Positions 7,584 through 14,706 of a stretch of 64,000 nt of DNA are shown here, piece after piece. Each line of letters starts with the position of its first letter. Position 1 is the stretch's first letter. The notes below the pieces were generated by a model, which was given only the letters and a program-made list of their open reading frames with translations, made no database searches and was not told the DNA's origin. Both the position numbers and the translations under genes were made by a program. Where the stretch lies: the NCBI RefSeq assembly GCF_013364235.1, contig NZ_CP054919.1, positions 6,615,059-6,679,058 of the forward strand. The letters run 5' to 3'. Source of the DNA: Kitasatospora sp. NA04385 (GTDB lineage Bacteria; Actinomycetota; Actinomycetes; Streptomycetales; Streptomycetaceae).

Positions 7584-8898
7584 TCAGTGATGGGCCCGAT
7601 CGCCTCCATCGTCGTCCCGCCGGCCGGCCGGCAGCAGCCGGACGAACCAGTGCGCCGCCAGGTCGGCCACCGCCGCCAGCGCCCCCGGCTCCTCGAACAG
7701 GTGCCCGGCGCCCGGCACGACCTGTAGGGCGCTCTCGCCGCGCAGCTCGGCCCGGGCCCGCCGGTTCAACTCCACCACCTCGCCGTCCGCGCCGCCCACG
7801 ATCAGCAGCACCGGGGTGGTGACCAGCGACAGCCGCGCCTCGGCCAGGTCCGGGCGGCCCCCGCGCGCCACGATCGCGGCCGGTGCGGTGTCCGGCTCGG
7901 CCGCCGCCCACAGCGCCGCCGCCGCGCCCGTGCTCGCCCCGAACCAGCCGTACGGCAGGCCCGCCAGCGCGTGGTGCCGCAGCACCGTCCGGGTCGCCCC
8001 GGCCAGCCGCCCGCCCAACAGCCCCGGGTCGAACACCTTCCACGGCTCCTCGGCCTCCCCCGGCGCCAGCAGGTCGAACAGGACGGTCGCCAGCCCGGCC
8101 CGCCGCAGCCGCTCGGCCACCGCCCGGTTGCGCGGGCTCTCCCGGCCCGAGCCGCTGCCGTGCGCGAACAGCACCACGCCCAGCGGACCGGCCGGCACCG
8201 CGAGCTCCGCCGGACCGGTGGCCAGCGGCACCTCGTACGCGGCGCACCCGGCGGCCTGCCCGGCCCCGGGGCGCTCCAGCGCGGCCAGCACCTCGGCGTC
8301 CGCGGTCTGCCGGAAGTCCCGGTAGAACTCGCCGACCGCCCGGAACCGCCGCGGCGCGTGCACCGCCACGTACGCGTCCGCCGCACCGCCCAGCCGCTGC
8401 GCCCAGTCGTGCGGGGCGACCGGCACCGCCAGCACCACCCGGGAGGCGCCGCGCGCCCGGACGATCCGGCAGGCCGCCAGCGCGGACGAGCCGGTCGCCA
8501 CCCCGTCGTCCACCACCAGCACCGTCCGCCCCGCCAGCGGCACCGGCGGCCCGCCCGGCGGTAGGCCGCGCGCGGGCCAGTTCGGCCCGCTCCCGGGCCT
8601 CGACGGCGGCGAACTCCTCCGGCCGGACGCCCGCCGCGTCCACCACCTCCTGGTTCACCACCCGCGCGCCGTCCTCGCCGACCGCGCCCATCGCCAGCTC
8701 CGGCTGCCCCGGGACGCCGACCTTGCGCACCACGCACACGTCCAGCTCGGCGCCCAGGGCGGCCGCGACCTCGGCGGCCACGGGCGCGCCGCCGCGCGGC
8801 AGGGCGACCACGACGGCGTCCGTCCCGATCCCGGTCTCGGCCTCGCGGACGGCTGCCGCCAGGCGGCGGCCCGCGTCGGCCCGGTCGGTGAAGTGCAT
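7584..8898 (-). pseudogene. Phosphoribosyltransferase / alpha-beta hydrolase fusion, frameshifted
   Basis: Two abutting frames together make a known two-domain architecture. The N-terminal part (ATG 8898, ribosome site GGAGAGG) reads MHFTDRADAGRRLAAAV, LPRGGAPVAAEV, VVRKVGVPGQPELAMGA and AAVEARERAELAR, a type I phosphoribosyltransferase. The PRPP-binding loop VLVVDDGVATGSSA is in another frame beginning about 8543, followed by a hydrolase domain with LFAHGSGSG, the nucleophile elbow GASTGA and PGAGHLFEE, ending at 7584. The break falls between about 8545 and 8590 in a GC-dense stretch where homologues continue through a Tyr-Arg-rich linker. Either the gene is broken or the sequence has an indel error. 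Part of the linker appears in a third frame, so two compensating indels are possible. Confidence 0.75.
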
Positions 8899-8966
8899 GG
8901 CGGAACCTCTCCACCTTCCACGGTACGCGCCCGGGTAAGGAAAAAATAAGGACAAACCCGTGGGTA

Positions 8967-8993
8967 GCGTTACATATCGCCCCGGGCGGGTAG
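8967..8993 (+). promoter_or_regulatory. Possible stress-sigma (SigB/F-type) promoter for the SPW gene
   Basis: A GCGTTA element near 8967-8972 and GGGTAG at 8988-8993 are separated by about 15 bases and resemble the Streptomyces SigB-family GNNT-N14-16-GGGTA pattern, 45 bases upstream of the GTG start at 9038. The surrounding 8931-8980 stretch is unusually A-rich. The -35 match is imperfect, so this is tentative. Confidence 0.3.
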
Positions 8994-9037
8994 CGACCAA
9001 GTGGCTCGCATGTCCCGACTACGAGGAGGTGGTCCCG

Positions 9038-9481
9038 GTGTCGACCCAACTGCCGTCGGGTATGGAACACCATCCGGACATCCTGGCCCTGCGTGAACAC
9101 GCGGAGCGCGTCACATCCACCACCGCCGGCCAGGGGACGGAAGCCCTCGCCATCTGCGCCGGCCTGTTCCTGGCGATCTCCCCCTGGGTGGTCGGCTTCT
9201 CCGGATTCACCGGCCTGACCATCAGCAACCTGGTGCTCGGCATCGCCTACGCCGTCCTGATGGCCGGCTACGGCTCCGCCTTCGGCCGCACCCACGCCCG
9301 GGCCTGGGCGTGCGTCGCGATCGGCGCCTGGACGGTCATCGCCCCCTGGGCGGTCAACGGCGGGGCGCACGTCCGCCGCACCATCCTCACCAACGTCATC
9401 ACCGGCGGCGTCATGACCTGCCTGGCCCTGGCCGCGGTCGGCATGGTCTTCGCGGGCATGACGGCACGCCACAGCAGGTAA
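9038..9481 (+). CDS. SPW-repeat integral membrane protein
   Basis: The 147-aa protein has four predicted membrane helices arranged as two related halves. Each half has a Pro-Trp motif at the same place: ISPWVVGFS in the first and IAPWAVNGG in the second, which defines SPW-repeat proteins. The N-terminus is soluble and acidic/His-containing (GMEHHPDILALREHAERV). I chose GTG 9038 because GAGGAGGT at 9023-9030 is ideally spaced; the longer frame from 8960 has no such site and overlaps a probable promoter. Function of the family is unknown; it is often associated with stress-induced genes in actinomycetes. Divergent from the phosphoribosyltransferase gene. Confidence 0.85.
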   Translation: MSTQLPSGMEHHPDILALREHAERVTSTTAGQGTEALAICAGLFLAISPWVVGFSGFTGLTISNLVLGIAYAVLMAGYGSAFGRTHARAWACVAIGAWTVIAPWAVNGGAHVRRTILTNVITGGVMTCLALAAVGMVFAGMTARHSR

Positions 9482-9505
9482 GGGGGAAACGGCGGGACGC
9501 GACAT

Positions 9506-9570
9506 CAGGGGCCCGGGGAACGGCGGGGCCGTGCTGCTGACGGCCGGGTGTGCCGTTCCCCGAGCCCCTG
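9506..9570. repeat. GGGGCTCGGGGAACGG hairpin repeat, copy 1 (convergent terminator)
   Basis: A 19-base arm at 9506-9524 pairs with 9552-9570 with one mismatch, and an inner GGCCGT/ACGGCC stem extends the hairpin. It lies between the convergent SPW and fumarase genes and probably terminates both. The same arm sequence recurs at 34651-34722 and 39289-39444, so it belongs to a dispersed family. Confidence 0.75.
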
Positions 9571-9596
9571 GTTCGTCCCCCCTCCGCCGTTCCCGG

Positions 9597-11003
9597 TCAT
9601 TCCGGGCGGGTCATCCGCAGGACGTCGAGGGCCTCGTCGAGCTGGGCCTCGGTGAGCAGGCCGCGCTCGACGTAGCCGCGGTCGAGGACGACCTGGCGGA
9701 TGGTCTTGCGTTCGGCGAGGGACTGCTTGGCGACCTTCGCCGCCTCCTCGTAGCCGAGGTAGCGGTTGAGGGGCGTGACGACGGACGGGGAGGACTCGGC
9801 GTACTCGCGGGCGCGCTCCGCGTTGGCGGTGAGGCCGGAGACGGCGCGGTCGGCGAGCAGGCGGGCGGAGGAGGCGAGCAGGCGGATCGACTCCAGCACG
9901 TTGCGGGCGATGACGGGGAGCATCACGTTGAGCTCGAAGTTGCCGCTCGCGCCGGCCACCGTGACGGTGGTGTCGTTGCCGATGACCTGCGCGGCGACCA
10001 TCAGGACCACCTCGGGCAGGACCGGGTTGACCTTGCCGGGCATGATCGAGGAACCGGGCTGCAGGTCGGGGAGGTTGATCTCGGCGAGGCCGGTGCGCGG
10101 CCCCGAGCCCATCCAGCGCAGGTCGTTGGCGATCTTGGTGAAGCCGACCGCGACGGTGCGCAGCTGGCCGCTCAGCTCGACCAGGCCGTCGCGGGCGCCC
10201 TGGGCCTCGAAGTGGTCGCGGGCCTCGGTCAGCGGCAGGCCGGTGGTGCGGGCGACCTCGGCGATGACGGCGGCGGAGAAGCCGGGCGGGGTGTTGATGC
10301 CGGTGCCCACGGCCGTTCCGCCGAGCGGCAGTTCGGCGACCCGGGGGAGCGTCGCGTGCAGCCGCTCGACGCCGTACCTGACCTGGGCCGCGTAGCCGCC
10401 GAACTCCTGGCCGAGGGTGACGGGGGTGGCGTCCATCAGGTGGGTGCGGCCGGACTTGACGGTCTCCGCGTACTGCGCGGACTTGGCCTCCAGCGCGTGC
10501 GCCAGGTGCTCCAGCGCCGGGACCAGCTCGTGCAGGACGGCGCCCGCCGCCGCGACGTGGATCGAGGACGGGAAGACGTCGTTCGACGACTGCGAGGCGT
10601 TGACCTGGTCGTTCGGGTGGACCGGGCGGCCCAGGCGCTCGGCCGCCAGGGTGGCGATCACCTCGTTGGCGTTCATGTTCGAGGAGGTGCCGGAGCCGGT
10701 CTGGAACACGTCCACCGGGAACTGGTCGTCCCAGCGGCCCTCGGCGACCTCCTCGGCCGCGGAGCGGATCGCCGCGGCCGTCTCCGCGTCCAGCACGCCC
10801 AGCTCGGCGTTGACGACGGCCGCCGCCGCCTTGATCCGGGCCAGCGCCGCGATGTGGGCCCGCTCCAGGCGCTGCCCGGACACCGGGAAGTTCTCCACCG
10901 CCCGCTGGGTCTGCGCCCGCCACTTCGCCGCCGCCGGGACGCGGACCTCGCCCATCGAGTCGTGCTCGGTCCGCCACTGCCGTTCCTGCTGTCCGTCCGC
11001 CAT
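9597..11003 (-). CDS. fumC: Class II fumarate hydratase
   Basis: The 468-aa protein interconverts fumarate and malate in the TCA cycle as a soluble tetramer. It has TGSGTSSNMNANEV (residues 102-115), NASQSSNDVFPSSIH (135-149), the catalytic His188 in SGRTHLMDATPV and the superfamily signature GSSIMPGKVNP at 317-327. Length and the NMNANEV/HPND motifs favour fumarase over aspartase or argininosuccinate lyase. ATG at 11003 begins MADGQQERQWRTEHDSMGEV, a typical fumarase start. Divergent from the glutaryl-CoA dehydrogenase gene with 178 bases between starts. Its product also connects to fumarate released by fumarylacetoacetase. Confidence 0.96.
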   Translation of the reverse strand: MADGQQERQWRTEHDSMGEVRVPAAAKWRAQTQRAVENFPVSGQRLERAHIAALARIKAAAAVVNAELGVLDAETAAAIRSAAEEVAEGRWDDQFPVDVFQTGSGTSSNMNANEVIATLAAERLGRPVHPNDQVNASQSSNDVFPSSIHVAAAGAVLHELVPALEHLAHALEAKSAQYAETVKSGRTHLMDATPVTLGQEFGGYAAQVRYGVERLHATLPRVAELPLGGTAVGTGINTPPGFSAAVIAEVARTTGLPLTEARDHFEAQGARDGLVELSGQLRTVAVGFTKIANDLRWMGSGPRTGLAEINLPDLQPGSSIMPGKVNPVLPEVVLMVAAQVIGNDTTVTVAGASGNFELNVMLPVIARNVLESIRLLASSARLLADRAVSGLTANAERAREYAESSPSVVTPLNRYLGYEEAAKVAKQSLAERKTIRQVVLDRGYVERGLLTEAQLDEALDVLRMTRPE

Positions 11004-11181
11004 GGTCGGTACACCTCCTGGACCGGTCAGCCTTCCACGGGCGCCCGGCATTCCCGGTGCGCCCGGGCCGTGTGTCGCGGACGGCCGCCGCCGTGGCGCC
11101 CTTGACCCGGCGGCGTACCGGCCGGTAGGGACAGCGGTGGCACACCCGCCGCCCGCCCGCACCGCAGAGGAGCCCCCACCC

Positions 11182-12354
11182 ATGGCGACCGCCCCCGACC
11201 CGCTCGACCTGCTCGGCGTCGACGAACTGCTCACCGAGGACGAGCGGCTGGTCCGCAACAGCGTCCGCGCGTTCACCGACCGGCACGTCCGGCCGCACCT
11301 CGCCGGGTGGTACGAGGCCGGCACCTTCCCGGTCCGCGAACTCGCGCCCGAGCTCGGCAGGCTGGGCGTCCTCGGGATGCACCTGGAGGGCTACGGGTGC
11401 ACCGGGTCGACGGCCACCGAGTACGGGGTGGCGTGCATGGAGCTGGAGGCCGCCGACTCGGGGCTGCGCAGCTTCGTCTCGGTGCAGGGCTCGCTGGCGA
11501 TGCGCTCGATCCACGCCTTCGGCTCGGAGGAGCAGAAGCTGCGCTGGCTCCCGGAGTTGGCGGCCGGCCGGGCCGTGGGCTGCTTCGGCCTGACCGAGCC
11601 CGAGGCCGGCTCCGACCCGGCGTCGATGCGCACCCGGGCCCGGCGCGACGGCGCCGACTGGGTCCTCGACGGCGCCAAGGCGTGGATCACCAACGGCTCG
11701 GCCGCCGACGTCGCGGTGGTCTGGGCGGGCACCGAGGACGGCGTGCGCGGCTTCCTCGTCCCGCGCGGCACCCCCGGGTTCACCGCCCGCGACATCCCCG
11801 GCAAGCTCTCCCTGCGCGCCTCCGTCACCAGCGAACTCGCCTTCGAGGGCGTCAGGTTGCCCGCCGACGCGGTGCTCCCGGAGGCCCGCGGCCTGCGCGC
11901 CCCGCTGTCCTCGCTCGGCGAGGCCCGCTACGGCATCCTGTGGGGCACCGTCGGCGCCGCCCGGGACTGCTACCGGGCCGCCGTCGAATACGCCCGCGAC
12001 CGCGTCCAGTTCGGCCGGCCGATCGGCGGCTTCCAGCTCACCCAGGCGAAACTCGTCGACATGGCCCTGGAGTTGGAGAAGGCCTACCTGGTCGCGGTGC
12101 GGATCGGCCGGCTCAAGGACGAGGGCCGCGCCCGGAGCGCGCACATCTCCTTCGGCAAGCTCAACAACGTCCGCACCGCGCTGGAGATCGCCCGCACCGC
12201 CCGCACCGTCCTCGGCGCCAACGGCATCACCACCGCCTACCCGGTGCTCCGGCACGCCAACAACCTCGAGTCGGTGCTCACCTACGAGGGCACCGCCGAG
12301 ATCCACACCCTGGTCCTCGGCGAGGCGATCACCGGCGAGTCCGCCTACCGCTGA
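11182..12354 (+). CDS. gcdH: Glutaryl-CoA dehydrogenase (acyl-CoA dehydrogenase family)
   Basis: The 390-aa FAD enzyme oxidises and decarboxylates glutaryl-CoA to crotonyl-CoA in lysine/tryptophan degradation. Acyl-CoA dehydrogenase signatures are GCFGLTEPEAGSDPASM (near 133-149), AKAWITNGS and the C-terminal TYEGTAEIHTLVLG with catalytic Glu369. The pattern VSVQGSLAMRSIHAFGSEEQK and RVQFGRPIGGFQLTQ.K is characteristic of the glutaryl-CoA branch rather than short- or medium-chain enzymes. The ATG at 11182 is preceded by AGAGGAGCCCCC. A downstream hydratase for crotonyl-CoA could be the enoyl-CoA hydratase at 424-1200. A generic acyl-CoA dehydrogenase role remains possible. Confidence 0.9.
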   Translation: MATAPDPLDLLGVDELLTEDERLVRNSVRAFTDRHVRPHLAGWYEAGTFPVRELAPELGRLGVLGMHLEGYGCTGSTATEYGVACMELEAADSGLRSFVSVQGSLAMRSIHAFGSEEQKLRWLPELAAGRAVGCFGLTEPEAGSDPASMRTRARRDGADWVLDGAKAWITNGSAADVAVVWAGTEDGVRGFLVPRGTPGFTARDIPGKLSLRASVTSELAFEGVRLPADAVLPEARGLRAPLSSLGEARYGILWGTVGAARDCYRAAVEYARDRVQFGRPIGGFQLTQAKLVDMALELEKAYLVAVRIGRLKDEGRARSAHISFGKLNNVRTALEIARTARTVLGANGITTAYPVLRHANNLESVLTYEGTAEIHTLVLGEAITGESAYR

Positions 12355-12519
12355 CCGGCGTCCGCCTCGCGGGGGGTGCCGGGTCCGCCGGAGGTCGGGG
12401 CCGCGGGGGGCGGGGTCAGACTTCCGGGGGAGCCGGATCGGTACCTGGTGCGCATGGTCCCCCGGGGCCGGCGCGACCACGATGGAAGGAACGGGAACGG
12501 CGCGAAGGGGCGAGCGGAC

Positions 12520-12978
12520 ATGAACGGCGGACGGGTGGCGACGGTGGTGCTGGGTGCGGGGGCCGCCGCGATGCTGCTGGTGATGGTGGCACCCGCGGCG
12601 CTCCAGCGGGTGCAGGACCGGATGGACCACACCGCCCGCTACCCCAGCGGGGCCGCCGCCAAGGCCGACCACGACGGGCCGGCGCCGGGCTGGCTGCCCG
12701 ACTCCGCCACCGGCGTCGTCCTGCTCGGCGCCGACCGGCAGGGCGACCGGCTGATCCGCGCGACCCTCCCGGACCGCGCGCTGCCCGCCGGATGCACCAG
12801 CGGCAGCCCGCTCGGCGGCGTCCACCTGAGGGCCCGCTGGTTCCCGGCCGACGCCCCGCAGCGGGCCACCGCGCACTGCGGCCTGTACGACGTCGCCCTG
12901 ATCGGCGACCAGCTTTACGGCTGGCAGGACGCCGCCGTGGTGGCCGCCGGCCGCAGCGCGGCTCCAGTCGCGCGCTAA
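12520..12978 (+). CDS. Hypothetical membrane-anchored protein
   Basis: A 152-aa protein with one N-terminal hydrophobic segment (VATVVLGAGAAAMLLVMVAPAAL, residues 6-28) that acts as an uncleaved anchor or signal, followed by an extracytoplasmic domain of about 120 residues. Two Cys, in AGCTSG and AHCGLY, could form a disulfide. ATG 12520 follows AAGGGG. The last codons (GACGCCGCC... to the stop) are duplicated 81 bases downstream, so the original gene end may have been elsewhere. No family recognised. Confidence 0.65.
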   Translation: MNGGRVATVVLGAGAAAMLLVMVAPAALQRVQDRMDHTARYPSGAAAKADHDGPAPGWLPDSATGVVLLGADRQGDRLIRATLPDRALPAGCTSGSPLGGVHLRARWFPADAPQRATAHCGLYDVALIGDQLYGWQDAAVVAAGRSAAPVAR

Positions 12979-13054
12979 GGCCTGTCCGGCCGGTCTTGCC
13001 GGGTGCCCGACGCCGCCGTGGTGGCCGCCGGCCGCAGCGCGGCTCCAGTCGCGC
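12928..13054. repeat. Direct duplication of a gene 3' end (81-base period)
   Basis: Bases 12928-12973, the last 15 codons of the small anchored protein gene, reappear unchanged at 13009-13054. The period is 81 bases, exactly 27 codons. The second copy is followed by TAG in frame (GCGCCCTAG), so both copies end at a stop. This looks like a recent tandem duplication spanning the stop codon. Confidence 0.85.
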
Positions 13055-13293
13055 CCTAGGCGGGTGTCCGACCATTCCCGTCGCGCGCGCGACGCCGGGC
13101 ATCCCGCCCGGACGCACGCCCGGATCACCCGGGTGCATCCAGTACGGGGGCGGCCCGGGCGCACGCCCGGCCGGCCGGCGCCGCACGCCGATGCGACGCG
13201 GATCGTCGGACACGCCCCCGGCCGCCCGGCTTTCCCGCGGGCGGGCCGATGGGATAGGACGGTGCGCGTACCCCGCCACCCGTGAGGAGCCCC
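12979..13293. other. 315-base intergenic region with inverted repeats
   Basis: Apart from the duplicated 3' end, this stretch holds GC-rich inverted repeats. GTGTCCGAC at 13064-13072 pairs exactly with GTCGGACAC at 13205-13213, enclosing further palindromic GCCCGG/CCGGGC elements. No open frame with a ribosome site is seen until the MFS gene. It may hold the terminator of the upstream gene and the promoter of the exporter. Confidence 0.4.
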
Positions 13294-14565
13294 ATGCCAG
13301 GCCCGACCGTCGGCCCCGACGGCGACCAGACCGCGCCCGCCGTCCCGCTCCGGCCGGAGGAGGTGCGCCCGGAGACCCCGCGGCGCGCCCCGTTCGCCAC
13401 CGCCACCGTGATCACCCTGGGCAGCCTCGTCGCGCTCGGGCCGTTCACCACCGACCTGTACCTGCCCGCACTGCCCGACCTGACCGCGGACCTGCACTCC
13501 ACCGCACCCGCCGCCCAGCTCACCCTGACCGGCTCGCTGCTCGGCATGGTGGTCGGCCAGCTGCTGTTCGGCCCGCTCAGCGACCGCCTGGGCCGCCGCC
13601 GCCCGATGCTGGCCGGCCTGGCCGCGTACACCGCCGCCAGCCTGCTGTGCGCCTTCGCCGGATCGATGCCGGTGCTGGTCGCCGGGCGGGTGGCGCAGGG
13701 CGCGGCCGGCTCGGCCGCGCTGGTGATCGCCCGGGCGGTGGTCCGCGACCGGCTGGAGGGGGTCGCGATGATCCGCTTCCTGGCCACCATGGGCCTGATC
13801 TCCGGCCTCGCGCCGATCGTCGCCCCGCTGGCCGGCGCCCAGCTGCTGCACGTCACCGACTGGCGCGGCACCTTCGTCACGCTCGCCCTGCTCGGCGCGG
13901 TGCTCACCGTCGCCTGCGCGTTCGGCGTCCACGAGACGCTGCCGCCCGAACGGCGGCACGGCGGCGGGCTCGGCACCACCGTCCGGGCGATCGGCGGGCT
14001 GCTGCGCGACCGGGTGTTCCTCGGCTACCTGCTGACCGGGACCTTCGCCTTCGGCGCGCTGTTCGCGTACGTCAGCGGCTCCTCGGTGGTGCTCCAGGAG
14101 GTGTACCGGATCACCCCGCAGACCTACAGCCTGGTGTTCGCCGTCAACTCGATCGCGCTGCTGGCCGTCACCCAGGTCAACGGCCGCTTCCTGGTGCAGC
14201 GCCACTCGGAGCGGACGCTGCTGCTGTGCGGCCTGTCCGCCGCCGCGACGGCCGGCGCCGCCGTGGTGCTGTGCACCACCGTGTGGGACACCGGCCTGGC
14301 CGGGGTGTGGCCCGCGCTGACGCTGCTGATGGCCTCGATGGGCGTCGTCCTGCCGAACGCCAACGGCCGGGCGCTGACCATGGCCCCGCACGCGGCCGGC
14401 TCCGCGTCCGCGCTGCTGGGCACCGGCACCTACCTGTGCGGCGCGGTGGTCGCCCCGCTCAGCAGCCTGGGCGGCGGCCCGTCCGCGACGGCGCTCGGCG
14501 CGGTCGTGCTGGGCTGCGCGCTGCTGGCGCTCGGCTCGTACCTGCCGCTGTGCCGGGAGCGCTGA
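13294..14565 (+). CDS. MFS drug-resistance exporter, Bcr/CflA family
   Basis: A 423-aa major facilitator with 12 predicted membrane helices. The Bcr/CflA signature is visible: TDLYLPALPDLTADLHSTAPAAQ-like helix 1, then GQLLFGPLSDRLGRRRPML (motif A between helices 2 and 3), AGRVAQGAAGSAALVIARAVVRD (motif C region) and VLPNANGRALTMAPHAAGSASALLGT in the C-terminal half. The family exports small hydrophobic drugs with proton antiport. The ATG at 13294 has a GAGGAG site; a GTG 12 bases earlier is less well placed. A hairpin terminator follows at 14594. No adjacent regulator is evident. Confidence 0.92.
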   Translation: MPGPTVGPDGDQTAPAVPLRPEEVRPETPRRAPFATATVITLGSLVALGPFTTDLYLPALPDLTADLHSTAPAAQLTLTGSLLGMVVGQLLFGPLSDRLGRRRPMLAGLAAYTAASLLCAFAGSMPVLVAGRVAQGAAGSAALVIARAVVRDRLEGVAMIRFLATMGLISGLAPIVAPLAGAQLLHVTDWRGTFVTLALLGAVLTVACAFGVHETLPPERRHGGGLGTTVRAIGGLLRDRVFLGYLLTGTFAFGALFAYVSGSSVVLQEVYRITPQTYSLVFAVNSIALLAVTQVNGRFLVQRHSERTLLLCGLSAAATAGAAVVLCTTVWDTGLAGVWPALTLLMASMGVVLPNANGRALTMAPHAAGSASALLGTGTYLCGAVVAPLSSLGGGPSATALGAVVLGCALLALGSYLPLCRER

Positions 14566-14593
14566 GGGAGCCGCGGCGGAGGAGCGGAACGGG

Positions 14594-14633
14594 CCGGGCC
14601 CGGCCGGTGGCGGGTGCCACCGACCGGGCCCGG
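14594..14633. terminator. Bidirectional terminator between MFS and chitinase genes
   Basis: An 18-base arm (14594-14611) pairs with 14616-14633 with a single mismatch around the loop GGGT. It lies between the convergent exporter and chitinase genes. Confidence 0.8.
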
Positions 14634-14640
14634 TTCACGC

Positions 14641-14703
14641 GTCGAGTGCGTCGAGCGCGTCGAGTGCGTCGAGCGCGTCGAGCGCGTCGAGCGGGTCGAG
14701 CGG
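14641..14703. repeat. Seven-copy 9-bp tandem repeat GTCGAG(T/C)GC
   Basis: About seven near-perfect copies of a 9-base unit, GTCGAGTGC or GTCGAGCGC, run up to the chitinase stop codon at 14707. The unit is a multiple of three, so expansion would not shift a frame if it were ever translated. It lies downstream of the stop on the minus strand. Confidence 0.85.
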
Positions 14704-14706
14704 GGG

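Noticed and set aside
9505..14391. A 1628-codon open frame on the minus strand across fumC, gcdH and the MFS gene
   Set aside because: It is antisense to well-supported genes, with Gln/Arg/Gly-rich low-complexity translation. Such frames are common in DNA of this GC content.
14641..14703. Considered a CRISPR or iteron array
   Set aside because: The unit is only 9 bases, without spacers, at the end of a gene; a simple tandem repeat is the better description.
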